Below are positions 1 to 8,029 of a stretch of DNA of 13,325 bases, piece after piece. Under the pieces are notes generated by a model, which was not told where the DNA came from, ran no database searches, and was given only the letters and a program-made list of their open reading frames with translations. The stretch's first letter is position 1; each line of letters begins with the position of its first letter. The position numbers and the translations under genes are program-made. The stretch is from Phoronis ovalis. Its lineage: Eukaryota > Phoronida > Phoronidae. The stretch is taken from NCBI GenBank assembly GCA_028565635.1, contig JAOXYB010038851.1:1-13325 (forward strand), given 5' to 3'.

Positions 1-184
1 ATATATACTTAAAACGCTGAAGATATGATGGGGTTATTCTCAGAGTAAATGCCCTCAGATATGGAGATACAAGTACTACAGGAACATGATGGAAATTTCT
101 CTGCAATATTAGGTTATCTATACACATGCCGTTTACTGGTATAAGAAAGAATATGTTTTAACATATGCCATTATTTCTCCATAG

Positions 185-328
185 CTTTACGGGAATACCT
201 CTCCAAGTATGATGTTAATGATGACGGTATCATAGACGCTGTGGAGTTAGGTGAATATTTACGAGAGATTGGCATGTGTATCAGTGATGAAAGTGTGGAA
301 TTCCTTAGAAAATCATTTGATACAAACG
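185..328 (+). CDS. EF-hand gene, exon 1 of 3 visible (EF1 and first part of EF2)
   Basis: The acceptor is a pyrimidine-rich tract ending ATTTCTCCATAG at 184. The exon starts with two bases of a split codon and reads on from LREYLSKYD. It holds the whole EF1 loop and ends after the first base of the Gly codon at EF2 position 4, at donor G|GTAAAT (329). The phase matches the next exon exactly. Length is 144 bp. Confidence 0.88.
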
Positions 329-2256
329 GTAAATATGCTTTCTGTGAATTTTCGTTTAGGTATTGAAAAGTTGAAACGATTTGCTAATTTTTGCTAGCTA
401 TTGAAGTAGTGTTACAATAGCCCTGGGAAACAGGTTACAAGCACATCATTTGATTTCATTGTACCGTCATTAATGCAGCTGGTTACCTTGGAGGAGACAA
501 TGCATTTTTTTGAAGTGCAAGTCATTTCAGAGTTTTATATATCACATCATACTATAAATTGCTTACTAATAACTTCGTAACAAAGCTACTGATTATTGCT
601 TAAATGTGCTTGTACGTCTTAGACCCGGGCTCTTAGATTACATTTAAGATTGGTAAAACTACGTTAATGGAGTTTTATCAGAACTGAACACGTTTTTATT
701 TCTATACGAAACGGTCATATATTGTATATATATAAGCTAAAAACTGTTAGTCGATTATACATATTCTTACAATACCAAAAAATATTTAACCTAACATTTT
801 ATTTTCTTCCATCTGAAAACTATCGCCACCAGATGGCAGGGTGGTGATCATCATGGTCGAACACGCTGTTCAGTTGGTAAGGCCAGCCATCTCTATTCAT
901 GCAATTAGAGCCTTTAGCCTCAACCCAAGTAACTGCTGTTATGTTTTGTACCTTACTATTTTCGTAGTTTTTGTCTCTGTTTATTTCCATTACACGTCAT
1001 ACTTACAGGTGATGGTAAGCTTCAGATCGACGAACTAGTGGACAATTTAGACACGATAAATTCACTGGCCATTACACACGAGGAACTAATTGACGCGTTC
1101 AGAACAATAGATAAGTGCGGTAAAGGATTCATACGCTTGCAAGAGCTTAGAGCTGTCTTAACAGTGGGTAACAACATGACCCCTATAGAGGCGTCCACAC
1201 TGCTTGAAGAGCTAATGGTGTACGATAAAAATGGTGATGGAAAATTTAGTTATCAAGGTATATTTGGAACAACACAAAACACGTGTATCTTTTAAAACAT
1301 TTTATTGACGAAGCTTTTTATTTCTGAAAAAGATATTGGTTATTAGAAAAACGATATTTGTTTACAATTGAGATCCTGCTAGTAACAAGTAAAGGTGGTT
1401 TTAAAAAGGATACCCTTATTCAAAAAAATGTTTACAAAGGAAATCTTTTTTAACAAAACTGAAGAGTATTTCAGTGAAATATTTTATAGTACCACGGTTA
1501 CATTGTTAAGCACAATAAAATGAAAGAAACTTCTATTAAGATCTATGGATGCATTCCAGAAGAAAGCAATGTATTACAGAGAGTCTTTATACCAGAAAGT
1601 ACAGCAAACCTTCTTCTCTAGGAATACTCAGATTTTGGGGGAGATTATATATTGCCTCCTTCCATAAACAAGTAATTATATCGTTCTAGGAACAAAAAGC
1701 CATTTTTTCGCTTCTTGGTATCCTATTCTAATTATTGGTGACCACACCATCCTTTAGCCCTCTTGCTGAGAATATTTTCAGCTTATAGAAGACTGACAGT
1801 ATTTGACAGAAATAAAAGCAAACACATTTAATAAATAAACTGGCTTATACCTGTAGGATACACCATCTCGTTCTCCGATTTCATCATTTGTTCCTCATAT
1901 CCGTTAGATACTGAATGTGTACATGACGGTACATCAATCTTTTGCATAACGTATATATACAGTGATTATTCAACAAACGCATTCCATGTTTTCTTTCAGA
2001 GTTCGTAGAAATGTTTATGCACAGCGCATTTCCTTTCAATAAACCAGGATTATTGGAAGAAAAATTGTCATTGTGTAATATGGATAAAGTTGTTTACGAC
2101 AAGAAACCAAACTCATCGAAAAGTACTAGATCTACAAAATCAGCAAAATCTACAAAATCTGCCAGAAGAACAAAGCCCCAGAATGCAGCAGCTACGTCAC
2201 AACTCAGTGCAGACGAGAAAGGAAAGAAACAAGGTGGAAACTCTAAAGCAGCATAA
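185..2256 (+). CDS. Calmodulin-like protein with four EF-hands and basic Ser/Lys tail (3 visible exons, 5' partial)
   Basis: Spliced gene whose exons are 185-328, 1009-1257 and 2000-2256; together they encode 215 residues plus a split first codon. It resembles calmodulin/troponin C-type calcium sensors. Counting from the first full codon, the loops are EF1 residues 9-20 (DVNDDGIIDAVE), EF2 45-56 (DTNGDGKLQIDE), EF3 82-93 (DKCGKGFIRLQE) and EF4 120-131 (DKNGDGKFSYQE). EF1, EF2 and EF4 keep the acidic or Asn ligands at loop positions 1, 3, 5 and 12 and Gly at 6. EF3 has Cys and Lys at 3 and 5 and probably binds calcium poorly. Loop spacing is 36-38 residues, as in calmodulin. After EF4 comes a tail of about 80 residues that calmodulin lacks, rich in Ser, Thr, Lys and Arg. 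No start codon is visible, so the 5' exon(s) lie left of the window. Target and location are unknown. The family call is firm; the specific function is not. Confidence 0.9.
329..1008 (+). other. Intron of EF-hand gene
   Basis: This 680-bp intron starts GTAAAT and ends ATACTTACAG and interrupts the EF2 loop codon for Gly. It is AT-rich, and I see no embedded gene. A short open frame across its last 170 bases runs into the next exon in the wrong frame and is noise. Confidence 0.85.
1009..1257 (+). CDS. EF-hand gene, exon 2 of 3 visible (rest of EF2, EF3, most of EF4)
   Basis: The acceptor CTTACAG ends at 1008. The first two bases complete the split Gly codon and give an uninterrupted EF2 loop. 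The exon then encodes the central linker, the degenerate EF3 and EF4 up to its eleventh loop residue (Gln). It ends with the single base G before donor GTATAT. That base joins AG from the next exon to make the Glu at EF4 position 12, so the invariant bidentate ligand is assembled across the junction. Length is 249 bp. Confidence 0.92.
1258..1999 (+). other. Intron of EF-hand gene
   Basis: This 742-bp intron starts GTATAT and ends TTTTCTTTCAG. It is phase 1 and splits the codon of the last EF4 ligand. No internal gene or clear repeat was seen. Confidence 0.85.
2000..2256 (+). CDS. EF-hand gene, last exon (EF4 exit helix and basic Ser/Lys tail)
   Basis: The acceptor TTCTTTCAG ends at 1999. The exon encodes the final Glu of EF4, the exit helix (FVEMFM), a linker, and then a tail ending in SKAA before TAA at 2254-2256. 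Residues 169-189 of the visible protein are seven consecutive tripeptides of the form Ser/Arg - Ser/Thr/Ala - Lys/Arg, encoded by imperfect 9-bp units. A second basic cluster (EKGKKQ) follows. The tail is strongly positive, low in hydrophobics and probably disordered. Confidence 0.9.
2113..2175 (+). repeat. 9-bp coding tandem array (S-x-K/R units)
   Basis: Seven in-frame 9-bp units encode SSK, STR, STK, SAK, STK, SAR and RTK. The TCTACAAAA unit recurs identically at 2131 and 2149. The array looks like local unit duplication followed by drift. Ser/Thr-x-Lys/Arg is the minimal consensus for protein kinase C; whether it is phosphorylated is unknown. Confidence 0.85.
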
Positions 2257-2473
2257 ACTGTATGCATTTTGGGATTTGGACTATTAATCTACAGATGTTT
2301 TACCAAGAGTTACATGTATCGATTTTTTATTGATATTGTGGTACAAAAAGCGTGTTTTAACTGTAAATAGGATTGTTATAATTAAATGTCCCCGTGTATG
2401 TGAAATATATACTTATATAGTAATCGATATTTATGCATGTTGCAACATATAAAGATACCTATATTTAAATAAA
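2257..2473 (+). other. 3' untranslated region of EF-hand gene with poly(A) signal
   Basis: AT-rich sequence follows the stop codon. A canonical AATAAA at 2468-2473 is the first in the region and lies about 210 bp after the stop, so cleavage is expected shortly downstream. Confidence 0.6.
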
Positions 2474-3257
2474 ACAGCGGTATGATATTCTATAATTCCT
2501 TAGTATTTATTTTGCTACTATAGTCATAAGTAGGTTTTCGCTTAATGGGTTTTCGTTGAACTAGCGTATCCAACAACAAATATTCTTGTGAATAATGCTC
2601 AGGGATTTTCATTGAAAATACGAAATCGTTTTGTTTTTTCAAGCATAAAATGTATAATTCTTACTCGATTAAACATCTGAGCAGAGTTAAATAACACTGA
2701 CACCAGCAGACCAAAACTAAAGGCTCATTCATATGGACACGAATCGAATGTTATATACATTAACCGCCATTTAATTCTTTATTAAAATTCTTTCATGAAC
2801 ATTTCAGAGATGCCGTGTATGCTTACCTTAGTAGCCCGGGTTTACTTACTAAAAAAATTCGTGCAATATTTTTACTTGCTTATCTAGCAATATACGAATT
2901 CGTGAATTTGCAATTTCTAGGTGAATGTGAATTTGCAAGTCTCCCGGTATTTCATCGCTTTAACTTGTCGATATATCTTTGCGAGTTGATGATATTTTAT
3001 GTTGAAATGTCTGTAACTTTACATATTGTGTGGTGTCATTAAATAATACATGTAAGTATGCTTTATATTCCATCAAGTTTTATTCAAATGATATAGAACA
3101 TTATTTCTTTTACTTGATGACAATCATTATATATGTCACTGATAATGTACGAGGGTCCTCGGATATAGCTTCATGAAACAAAATTTCACATACTTTAGTT
3201 ACATTTTCTCAAGCATTTTTACAATTCAAATACGCACAAGTTGAATGTTTTAGCGAT
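2474..3257. other. Intergenic, no gene recognised
   Basis: AT-rich non-coding sequence. The only local structure noted is a 12-bp direct repeat, GTGAATTTGCAA, at 2902-2913 and 2927-2938. A 75-codon frame at 2815-3042 opens with GTG, has no recognisable domain and is not called. Confidence 0.5.
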
Positions 3258-3394
3258 CCTGGAGTGGGTTTCTCGAACGTGTTTCGGTAGTAAGTGTATC
3301 GTAAAGTCTAAGCTTAGTCTAAATTTAATCATAAACGCAGTGCATTGCATGTTATAGACTTAGGATACAATAAGTTTCAAGAAACCCACTCTGG
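3258..3394. mobile_element. Fold-back (MITE-like) element candidate
   Basis: The ends form an imperfect inverted repeat. GAGTGGGTTTCT (3262-3273) is the exact reverse complement of AGAAACCCACTC (3380-3391), and pairing continues a few bases on both sides. A second inner block pairs TGTATCGTAAAGTCTA (from about 3295) with TAGACTTAGGATACA (about 3356-3369). The 137-bp length, lack of coding and long imperfect arms fit a small non-autonomous fold-back element. No clear target-site duplication was seen. Confidence 0.5.
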
Positions 3395-3423
3395 AATGTA
3401 TACAAACTGTAGGTGTATACCAT

Positions 3424-3462
3424 ATGACTATACTTCCGCCGTTTGTGAAGTATACGCGTCAT
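3424..3462. repeat. Small imperfect hairpin
   Basis: ATGACTATACTTC (3424-3436) pairs with GAAGTATACGCGTCAT (3447-3462), with three extra bases in the right arm and a 10-nt loop. It lies about 30 bp past the fold-back element and could be part of the same insertion. Confidence 0.4.
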
Positions 3463-4286
3463 CTTTCGGCAGTGTAATTTAAATCCTAACACAACCAGGC
3501 CCAAATAGAAAAAAAACAAGATGTACTACAACTTTCACATTTCAAAGGTAACAGTATAATGTTCCAAAGAAACTTTAATTCTGCTCTTTATTGTTTATGT
3601 AAACAAGTTTAAGAGGAGTTTGACGGTGGTTAGAGGAACGTACAACACTCACTAATAGTCTAAAAGTACCTAAAGTAATATTAAAGGAAAACAGACCAGT
3701 CAAGGCTACTTTATCTGTCTTAGAAAGGGCCACACATTAGTAGGCTTAAATACTTAAATTTGTGTAAAAGCATTAATTGTGTAATAGTGCATGATTTCAG
3801 TTGTGTAATTTTCCACGAAAAATATTGCATATGTTTACCCGGGCGATCGAATAATTGTTATAATTATTAGTGCCTAAATCATTCTTGAAAACAAATCAAT
3901 AATTATTTATAATATAGTACCCATAGATATTCATTTCCAGCAATAAGTTGGATCAAGGATTCCAAACTAGATACTTTTATATAGTATCAATTGTCTACCT
4001 GCACGAATGTCATACTAGTATTTGAATAAAACTGAAAACATAAATTGAAATATAATCACATGTCTAGTTTTTCAAAGAAAAAGCACTCGGACAATCAGTA
4101 TTTTAAACTAGATAGCCTTTTAGCAAAGGCAGGGTTGCTCATATTGACTTTTATGAACGTCACATGACCTCTAAATTATCTTTTAACATTATTTTTGAAC
4201 TTTTAAGCAAATAATAGAAATTCATTGCTTTGGGACTTCTTAACCTCAAAATGTCCGCCTTGACCTATGCTTTCTGAAAATTTTAT

Positions 4287-4957
4287 GTCATTTTGAGAGT
4301 TTAAACTTTGACCCCTAGATGACCCTTTCACATCATTTCGGACTGTCATATGTCAAAGTAGAAGCCTATTGGACTAAACACTATGACTTGCAGTATGTTT
4401 CCTCCATAAAATTAATTTAAAAGATGCTTTAAAAAATCCCCTTTTAATACATAAATATTATAAAAAGTCATCAAAATGACATTTTTTATACCCTAATTCC
4501 ATCATTTGGAATATTTTGAGCAATTTTTGAATTTTAACCTGTGACCCAAGGTCAGCAATGGCCTACCATGGGGATGTCAAACCTCAAATATCATGTTCTT
4601 AACTACAACAGACTTCCAGATATGGCTTAGTGAATATTGGACAATCAAATTGAAAAGATGCCAAAAAAAAAATTATTTTTTTTAGTACCGAAATCTTCTC
4701 AAAGATCATCTAAAATGCTTCGTTGTAATTCAATACAATCATTTTAGAACATTTTGATTTTTTTTCTAAAATTTGACCTTTGACCTCCAAATGACCTTTA
4801 GACCTCAAGGTCAACAATTGCCTACCCAGGGATGTCACACATTAAGTATCAAGTTCCTTGCTGTAACCATCTTCGAGATATAGCTTGCTGAAAATTAGAA
4901 GAAAGAGAAGAAAGAAATCGCACAAAACCAATAGGCTTGCTCCCTTATAGCAACCCT
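4287..4957. repeat. Diverged tandem repeat with TGACCT/AGGTCA half-sites
   Basis: At least two long units (about 4501-4640 and 4738-4898) align along their length. Both share ATCATTT..GAA.ATTTTGA, then a T-rich run, a TGACC block, AAGGTCA.CAAT.GCCTACC, GGGATGTCA, TATCA.GTTC and AGATAT.GCTT..TGAA. A more diverged partial unit at 4287-4400 shares CATTTTGA, TTTGACC and ATGACC.TTT. The unit period is roughly 240 bp. AGCAACCCT at 4949-4957 is the reverse complement of AGGGTTGCT at 4131-4139, so the whole element may span 4131-4957. It looks like a dispersed genomic repeat; no coding frame is visible. Confidence 0.6.
4774..4813. other. Cluster of nuclear-receptor-type half-sites
   Basis: TGACCT at 4774-4779 and 4781-4786 are spaced by one base (a DR1 arrangement). 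A third TGACCT at 4792-4797 follows with a five-base spacer (a DR5 arrangement). AGACCT at 4800-4805 and an inverted AGGTCA at 4808-4813 complete the cluster. The motif arrangement is seen directly. Binding by a receptor is not shown, and the cluster is part of the repeat, so it may have no regulatory role. Confidence 0.35.
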
Positions 4958-5892
4958 AATAACATATTGTGGTTTCGAAATAGTTTACATAGTTTTCCTA
5001 GGGGTTGTTTACTTACCCTCTTTCTACTAAAGCACTCAGCCAGTGGTACATGTCCATACCGGAACATTTTTGCAGCAGCATAATTAGACATAACTTTGGT
5101 AAGTCACACACTCACACTACTTGCAAGATTTAAACTGGAATGCCGAATTAGAGATAACTGTAAAGTGAAATCAGATTCATGCCGTACGGTTCCTCCGTCA
5201 CCACAGATATGGAGCGGGAAGGGAGGCAGGTACGGACGCGGATACAAAAGTGGTCAAGTCCTTGTCGATAGTTTTGTGAAATTTCTTCCCGGTGTCCTTC
5301 AGTAATCGTCGTTACTGCTTGATACTAAACACCTAAATAAATGGACGCAATTGAATTCCCGCCAAGTATTAGCGGCGAATATTTCTTAATTGCTTAAAAA
5401 TTCTTTCAATTTTGGCGCCTTTTTAACTTGCTTATAATTTCGTGATATCAACGTTAAAACAACGAATTTAATTCGTAACTAATTATATAGAAGTATAATG
5501 TTTGCAGTAAAACTACTTGGAGTGATCTAAACTGGAAAGCATGATAAAATCAAACTCTCAAACTAACTCTCAGCAATAATTTTTGATATACTCCATTATT
5601 AGGATGTTGACTTAATGGAATTCATTTTGAAAAAATGTGCCTGTTTTGGGAAGGATACCATGTTTAATAAACACAGGAGTGAAAGGCATTTTAGCAAATA
5701 AATTATTTTTTATACTATTTTAATAACATTTGCGCAACATATTAATTTATAACTTATACGAGAGGCGAAAAACAGTTTAAAACTTGTTCACTTTTGATTG
5801 TTAGACTGTGTACATAAACTAGAGTATTTGTACGCCTTTATATCTCTATCAGTTTCGTTTCTAGGGTTGGGCATTGTAATAACTGTGTTAAC
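4958..5892. other. Intergenic upstream of LRAT-domain gene
   Basis: AT-rich sequence with a more G+C-rich patch at about 5180-5300. That patch contains a 69-codon frame with no recognisable domain. It could be an untranslated first exon or remnant coding sequence, but I cannot support either. No other feature was seen. Confidence 0.4.
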
Positions 5893-6022
5893 GAGTACAA
5901 TGTAAATACTCACCCCATGTTAGGTGAGTAACAAGTCTGACTAAATTCACCCGTTAGTGCTACGTACCTTCTCAACTAACAGGTACGTAGCACTAACAGA
6001 CTGGTGAGTAACTATAATACTC
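5893..6022. repeat. Nested fold-back element with perfect 17-bp stem
   Basis: The outer arms are imperfect inverted repeats: GAGTA...TACTCACC (5893-5914) against GGTGAGTAACTATAATACTC (6003-6022). Inside, GTTAGTGCTACGTACCT (5953-5969) is perfectly complementary to 5981-5997 around an 11-nt loop. AGTCTG (5934-5939) can pair with CAGACT (5997-6002). TACTCACC (5907-5914) can alternatively pair with GGTGAGTA (5923-5930). GGTGAGTAAC occurs twice as a direct repeat (5923-5932 and 6003-6012). The layout fits a MITE or a structured regulatory element. Confidence 0.6.
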
Positions 6023-6092
6023 CATTTAGTGATAAATACACAGACTGAGGATGAAAGCTCCTTTTATCCTTAGCCATTGAAAACAAACAAGA

Positions 6093-6659
6093 ATGTATTT
6101 ATTTTTAGAGGGAAACATACCTGACATGGCAGCACGCAGAGTTCAAAATCTACAAGACTTAAAACGTGGGGATCATATCTGGAGATCTGGCACGTTTGTA
6201 CTAAAACATCACATGATTGTGACTTCAGTGAATCTTAGACTAGAAACATTCGGCGTGATCCACTATAACAGTGACGACTCGAAAACATCTGTATACTGTT
6301 CTGGTAATAAAGCAACAATAAGAAAAGACGAGTTCAAGTTTGGTGACCAAGAACTCTATAAAGAAACTGACCCTTTTACAGAAAGATATGACGCTAAAGA
6401 AGTTGTAAAAAGAGCCGAAAGTAAATTGGATATGGAAAATTACGATTTTTTCTCTAATAATTGCGAGCATTTTGCCAACTGGTGTGTAACAGGAAAGCGT
6501 TGTAGCAAGCAAAGTTATTATGCTACATGTATAGCAGGGCCTATTGTAACTTTCCTTGCAGGACTATTTGCATGGAAGCGTAGTAAACAAAGAATATGGC
6601 TTATAGTTATGTCATTTGTCTTGTTGGTCTTTTTTGTATATATTAAATGCCGCAGTTGA
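6093..6659 (+). CDS. LRAT-domain (NlpC/P60-like) protein with C-terminal membrane segments
   Basis: An uninterrupted 188-codon frame. The fold family is the LRAT/PLAAT (HRASLS) thiol acyltransferases and phospholipases, which form an acyl-Cys intermediate on lipids. Visible motifs are LKRGDHIW (23-30) at the domain start, HH (39-40) as likely catalytic His, VIHY (55-58) with His57, and NNCEHFANWC with Cys124 as likely nucleophile. Residues 143-160 and 168-184 are hydrophobic and separated by a basic stretch (WKRSKQR), suggesting membrane anchoring, as in PLAAT proteins. The start is uncertain: Met12 (6126) has a strong context (GACATGG) and sits just before the domain, and TTTATTTTTAG ending at 6109 looks like a splice acceptor, so Met1 could be intronic. 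Whether the substrate is retinol or phospholipid cannot be read from the sequence. Family call firm. Confidence 0.9.
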   Translation: MYLFLEGNIPDMAARRVQNLQDLKRGDHIWRSGTFVLKHHMIVTSVNLRLETFGVIHYNSDDSKTSVYCSGNKATIRKDEFKFGDQELYKETDPFTERYDAKEVVKRAESKLDMENYDFFSNNCEHFANWCVTGKRCSKQSYYATCIAGPIVTFLAGLFAWKRSKQRIWLIVMSFVLLVFFVYIKCRS

Positions 6660-7061
6660 ATGCTAATTAGCCCAATGTGCACCCCTGAATTAAAACAAGA
6701 GTAAAGAGAAATCTAAAGGCGTTTTATCACGTTTCTAAAAAAAAATATCTCTTATAAAAAATTTCGACAACCTTTTCAAAGTATTGTTTTGTTTAACTGA
6801 CCTGATTCGCAATAACAACTCAGTTTTGAAATTGCTTATTAGATAGTAGATGAACTTGCTTAGTAATCTTACACGTTTTGTCGACAAGTCCATATTGACA
6901 AGTCCATATTAAAAATGTATGTGTTTTCAAAGTATTATTTTTATGTATAATTAAAACAAAACCGAATTAAAACTATACATTTTTTGATAAACTTGATTGA
7001 ATTCAATCGATATCGTTTGTCATCGTCTGTCGACACCTCACATTTGCGGTCCTCGAATAAA
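6660..7061 (+). other. Probable 3' untranslated region of LRAT-domain gene
   Basis: Two candidate poly(A) signals follow the stop codon: ATTAAA at 6689-6694 and a canonical AATAAA at 7056-7061. Which one is used is unknown. The stretch also carries the 14-bp tandem duplication at 6883. Confidence 0.35.
6883..6910. repeat. Perfect 14-bp tandem duplication
   Basis: GACAAGTCCATATT occurs twice back to back with no mismatch. This indicates a recent local duplication. Confidence 0.85.
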
Positions 7062-7336
7062 TTTAATATGGCAGATATTATACGTAGCAACGGATAACAA
7101 CCACTGTAATAGCTAACTGCGCCGATTAACCATTAAATATTATTGAAATACAGGTACACGGTAGTTGCGGTTCACTCGCAGTTCCATACTAATAAAATTT
7201 CTAACATCTGTGAACAGCAAAATAAATGTTGAGGGCTGGTCGTGATAAAATAATAGTCATAATCAGATCTGCTAAGGAACTTAAGCACAAGCTGAACATT
7301 TATAAGAATAACTAAAAAACCTTTTTCGTGAGTTGC

Positions 7337-7762
7337 TCATATTTCTTGTGCATTGCATGCGACAGACCGTTTAATTTTTTTCAGACCATCGATAAGACAT
7401 GATTTCAGCTTGTAACATAATATGCACTTTGATATATACATAGTAATAGAATATAATTCAGAATATATGCAAAGCACAATGGTTTGGTGACTGATTATTA
7501 TTTTATTTTTTTTGATAGTTTTCGGAATCTTCGCATTAACAAATCTTCGATTTCCCTCGTTTAACCCATATTCACTGTCCTGTTTATTTAAAAGGTGGTT
7601 AGTCACAGCTCCACGGGTAAAAAAATAAATAGGTTTCATACATCCCATCGAAGGACAAATGTGCATGCATGATAAGTTAGCAAAAAAGATTATCTCTGAA
7701 TAATATATGGTGACAATCGAGGGTCTCAAATAAAGTTTTTCCTTATCTTTAACTGGCAACAT
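7337..7762 (-). other. 141-codon open frame of unknown status
   Basis: A continuous frame starting with ATG and ending at a stop codon. In DNA with this base composition a frame this long is uncommon by chance (stop codons about 7% of triplets by rough estimate), but not impossible. The product would be basic, rich in Ile, Lys, Tyr and Cys, and matches no domain I recognise. No convincing splice sites, signal peptide or poly(A) signal accompany it. It may be a chance frame or part of a repeat. Confidence 0.15.
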
Positions 7763-7862
7763 GAAGCTAACAAAGAACTATATGGTTAGTACTCTTCACA
7801 TAAGAAAAACAATCACAAAATTCATGTGATTTAGGTAAACATTTTGTTTTTGATTACATAGA

Positions 7863-7907
7863 AGTGACTAGTCTTTCTGTAAATAAACGTTTGTCAAGAT
7901 AGTCACT
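7863..7907. repeat. Hairpin-forming inverted repeat
   Basis: AGTGACTA (7863-7870) pairs with TAGTCACT (7900-7907). The stem extends inward through TCTT/AAGA with one bulged base, giving about 12 bp around a loop of roughly 20 nt. Confidence 0.5.
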
Positions 7908-7985
7908 CAAATTTCCTACGATCCACATACAGGCTCCATAAGAAAGGAAACTGGTGTAAACAGCAGGAACACTATTTGGTGCGGT

Positions 7986-8029
7986 TATCAGCCTTGGGTA
8001 TCTGCAGCTCTATGCAGATATCAGCCTTG
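7986..8029. repeat. Direct repeat flanking a perfect inverted repeat
   Basis: TATCAGCCTTG occurs at 7986-7996 and 8019-8029. Between them TATCTGCA (7999-8006) and TGCAGATA (8013-8020) form a perfect 8-bp stem around a 6-nt loop. Confidence 0.7.

Noticed and set aside
841-1038. 65-codon plus-strand frame
   Set aside because: It lies mostly in the intron before exon 1009-1257 and crosses the acceptor in a different frame from the EF-hand protein.
2090-2287. 65-codon frame overlapping the last EF-hand exon
   Set aside because: Out-of-frame shadow of the Ser/Lys tail; its Gln/Asn-rich content is the shifted reading of the 9-bp repeat.
2815-3042. 75-codon frame after an acceptor-like CATTTCAG
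   Set aside because: GTG start, no domain, AT-driven hydrophobic composition and no matching upstream exon. It lies downstream of the EF-hand poly(A) signal.
4131-4957. Possible autonomous transposon
   Set aside because: No reading frame of useful length on either strand. The 9-bp end match may be chance, so only a non-coding repeat is claimed.
5096-5305. 69-codon frame in a G+C-richer patch
   Set aside because: No ATG start, no recognisable motif and no splice context linking it to the LRAT gene.
6240-6512. Minus-strand frame across the LRAT gene
   Set aside because: Antisense shadow of a strongly supported coding region.
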